64,000 bases of DNA from Membranipora membranacea (taxonomy: Eukaryota; Bryozoa; Gymnolaemata; Cheilostomatida; Membraniporidae), in contig OU612068.1 in assembly GCA_914767715.1 (NCBI GenBank), positions 21,574,001-21,638,000 on the forward strand, given 5' to 3'. Position numbers and translations under genes: made by a program. This document shows positions 63,224 to 64,000 of this stretch, piece by piece. The notes beneath the pieces were generated by a model. It was not told the DNA's origin, did not search any database, and worked only from the letters and a program-made list of their open reading frames with translations. Within the stretch, counting starts at the first letter, position 1. Every line of letters starts with the position of its first letter.

Positions 63224-64000
63224 ACAAGCTAAAAGTATATCTTGATGTTGGTAAGAGGCCCCGATACACATCGTCTTAAGCATTCTTCTGTATTCACAGA
63301 GAAAACTAATTTGTTCTTGGGTTGAGCAGAGCTGATAGGCAGAAAGATTGCTTATACCTTTGTTGGACTTCTTTGCTGAAACAAGGGTAAATGAAGGGGA
63401 AGTAAAAGTACCTGATTTACCCTATACATACAGGAGTTGTCTTTACAACAAAAATCGGTTGAAAGAGATATAAAACTTAAATATATATATCTGACCAATC
63501 AAATCTTGTGTTCTAGTTCATAAACCAATAGCAATGTTCACATTTATATTATGAATCAAGTTTTACCTTTTATCTCAAATGAGAAGAGAATTTACTAGAA
63601 AAAAGTTATGATTCCCGATGTTGGTATGTTCTGGTCATTGGGTAATACTTTTAGCTCTCATTGTTCTCTTTGGATATTTTATATATGGTGTGTAAAGTGT
63701 TAGATATTGATAAGTTTTCCATCCACTATGAGCTAGACTATGCCTGCCCTGCATGTCATAATTTACTAATCTAAGACCTTTTTTGTTGTTTTCTCTACAA
63801 CTCTTGGGTTTGTTTCTCTTATTCATTGATATCATAATTCATGTAATCTTTAGTTATTGCAAAAAATTAACTCTTAGCTCAGACTTTAGTCAATCAACTA
63901 CAAACTCCCTGTTCTGGCTACAGTCACAGTGACTGTTACTGTCCCTCTCTCTGTGCCTTTGGCATGTTTTGGACTTTCAAATTGGCAAAAAAAGGCTTGC

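Larger units (their letters stand above)
62503..64000. repeat. Dispersed repeat R1, copy 3 (with a 481 bp insertion)
   Basis: It starts with the same GTTGGGCTAGAATAAGTTT as 61873, about 630 bases further on. Its second half (63225 onward) continues through TGGTGTGTAAAGTGTTAGAT into TTGATAAGTTTTCCATCC, the junction that is split by the LINE in copy 1. The repeat runs to or beyond the window end. Confidence 0.8.

Overview
The window is nuclear DNA of an animal. It has spliced genes with GT-AG introns of roughly 100 bases to 3 kb, AT-rich intergenic DNA, several transposon families and animal-specific genes: a PFTAIRE-type CDK, FOXJ1, IFT25, WBP11 and a CD-MPR-like receptor. FOXJ1 plus IFT25 implies an organism with motile cilia. 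Gene and repeat content suggest an invertebrate, perhaps marine, but the sequence alone does not identify the species. All gene models were built by hand from conserved protein blocks and splice-site phase.

Layout. 0.4-16.3 kb: a 14-exon CDK14/CDK15-type kinase on the minus strand. 18.1-24.7 kb: WBP11 on the plus strand, head-to-head with the kinase across a 1.8 kb spacer. 25.5-27.5 kb: FOXJ1 on the minus strand, tail-to-tail with WBP11. 28.3-29.3 kb: IFT25 (HSPB11) on the plus strand, head-to-head with FOXJ1. 30.1-34.8 kb: a seven-exon cation-dependent mannose-6-phosphate-receptor-like gene on the plus strand, carrying a hAT-type insertion, a minisatellite and a microRNA-like hairpin in its introns. 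35.7-37.5 kb: a DNA transposon-like element with ~350 bp inverted ends and a perfect 8 bp target duplication. 37.8-42.0 kb: an old dispersed repeat split by a 5'-truncated non-LTR retrotransposon. 42.9-43.3 kb: a small OB-fold protein resembling TEN1. 43.4-51.7 kb: poorly explained DNA with one possible exon. 51.8-58.7 kb: three copies of the 3' end of an unrecognised membrane-protein gene, two of them broken, around a 1.2 kb minisatellite, followed by tRNA-like SINE material. 58.7-64 kb: microsatellites and a tandem duplication of the same dispersed repeat seen at 38 kb.

Functional links. FOXJ1 is the master activator of motile ciliogenesis and IFT25 belongs to intraflagellar transport complex B. 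They face each other across about 1.4 kb that contains two canonical forkhead cores, which suggests shared control. The other genes look like unrelated housekeeping or signalling neighbours. I found no convincing new multi-gene system. The most unusual items are the long-inverted-end transposon, the triplicated membrane-protein fragment and the intronic hairpin.
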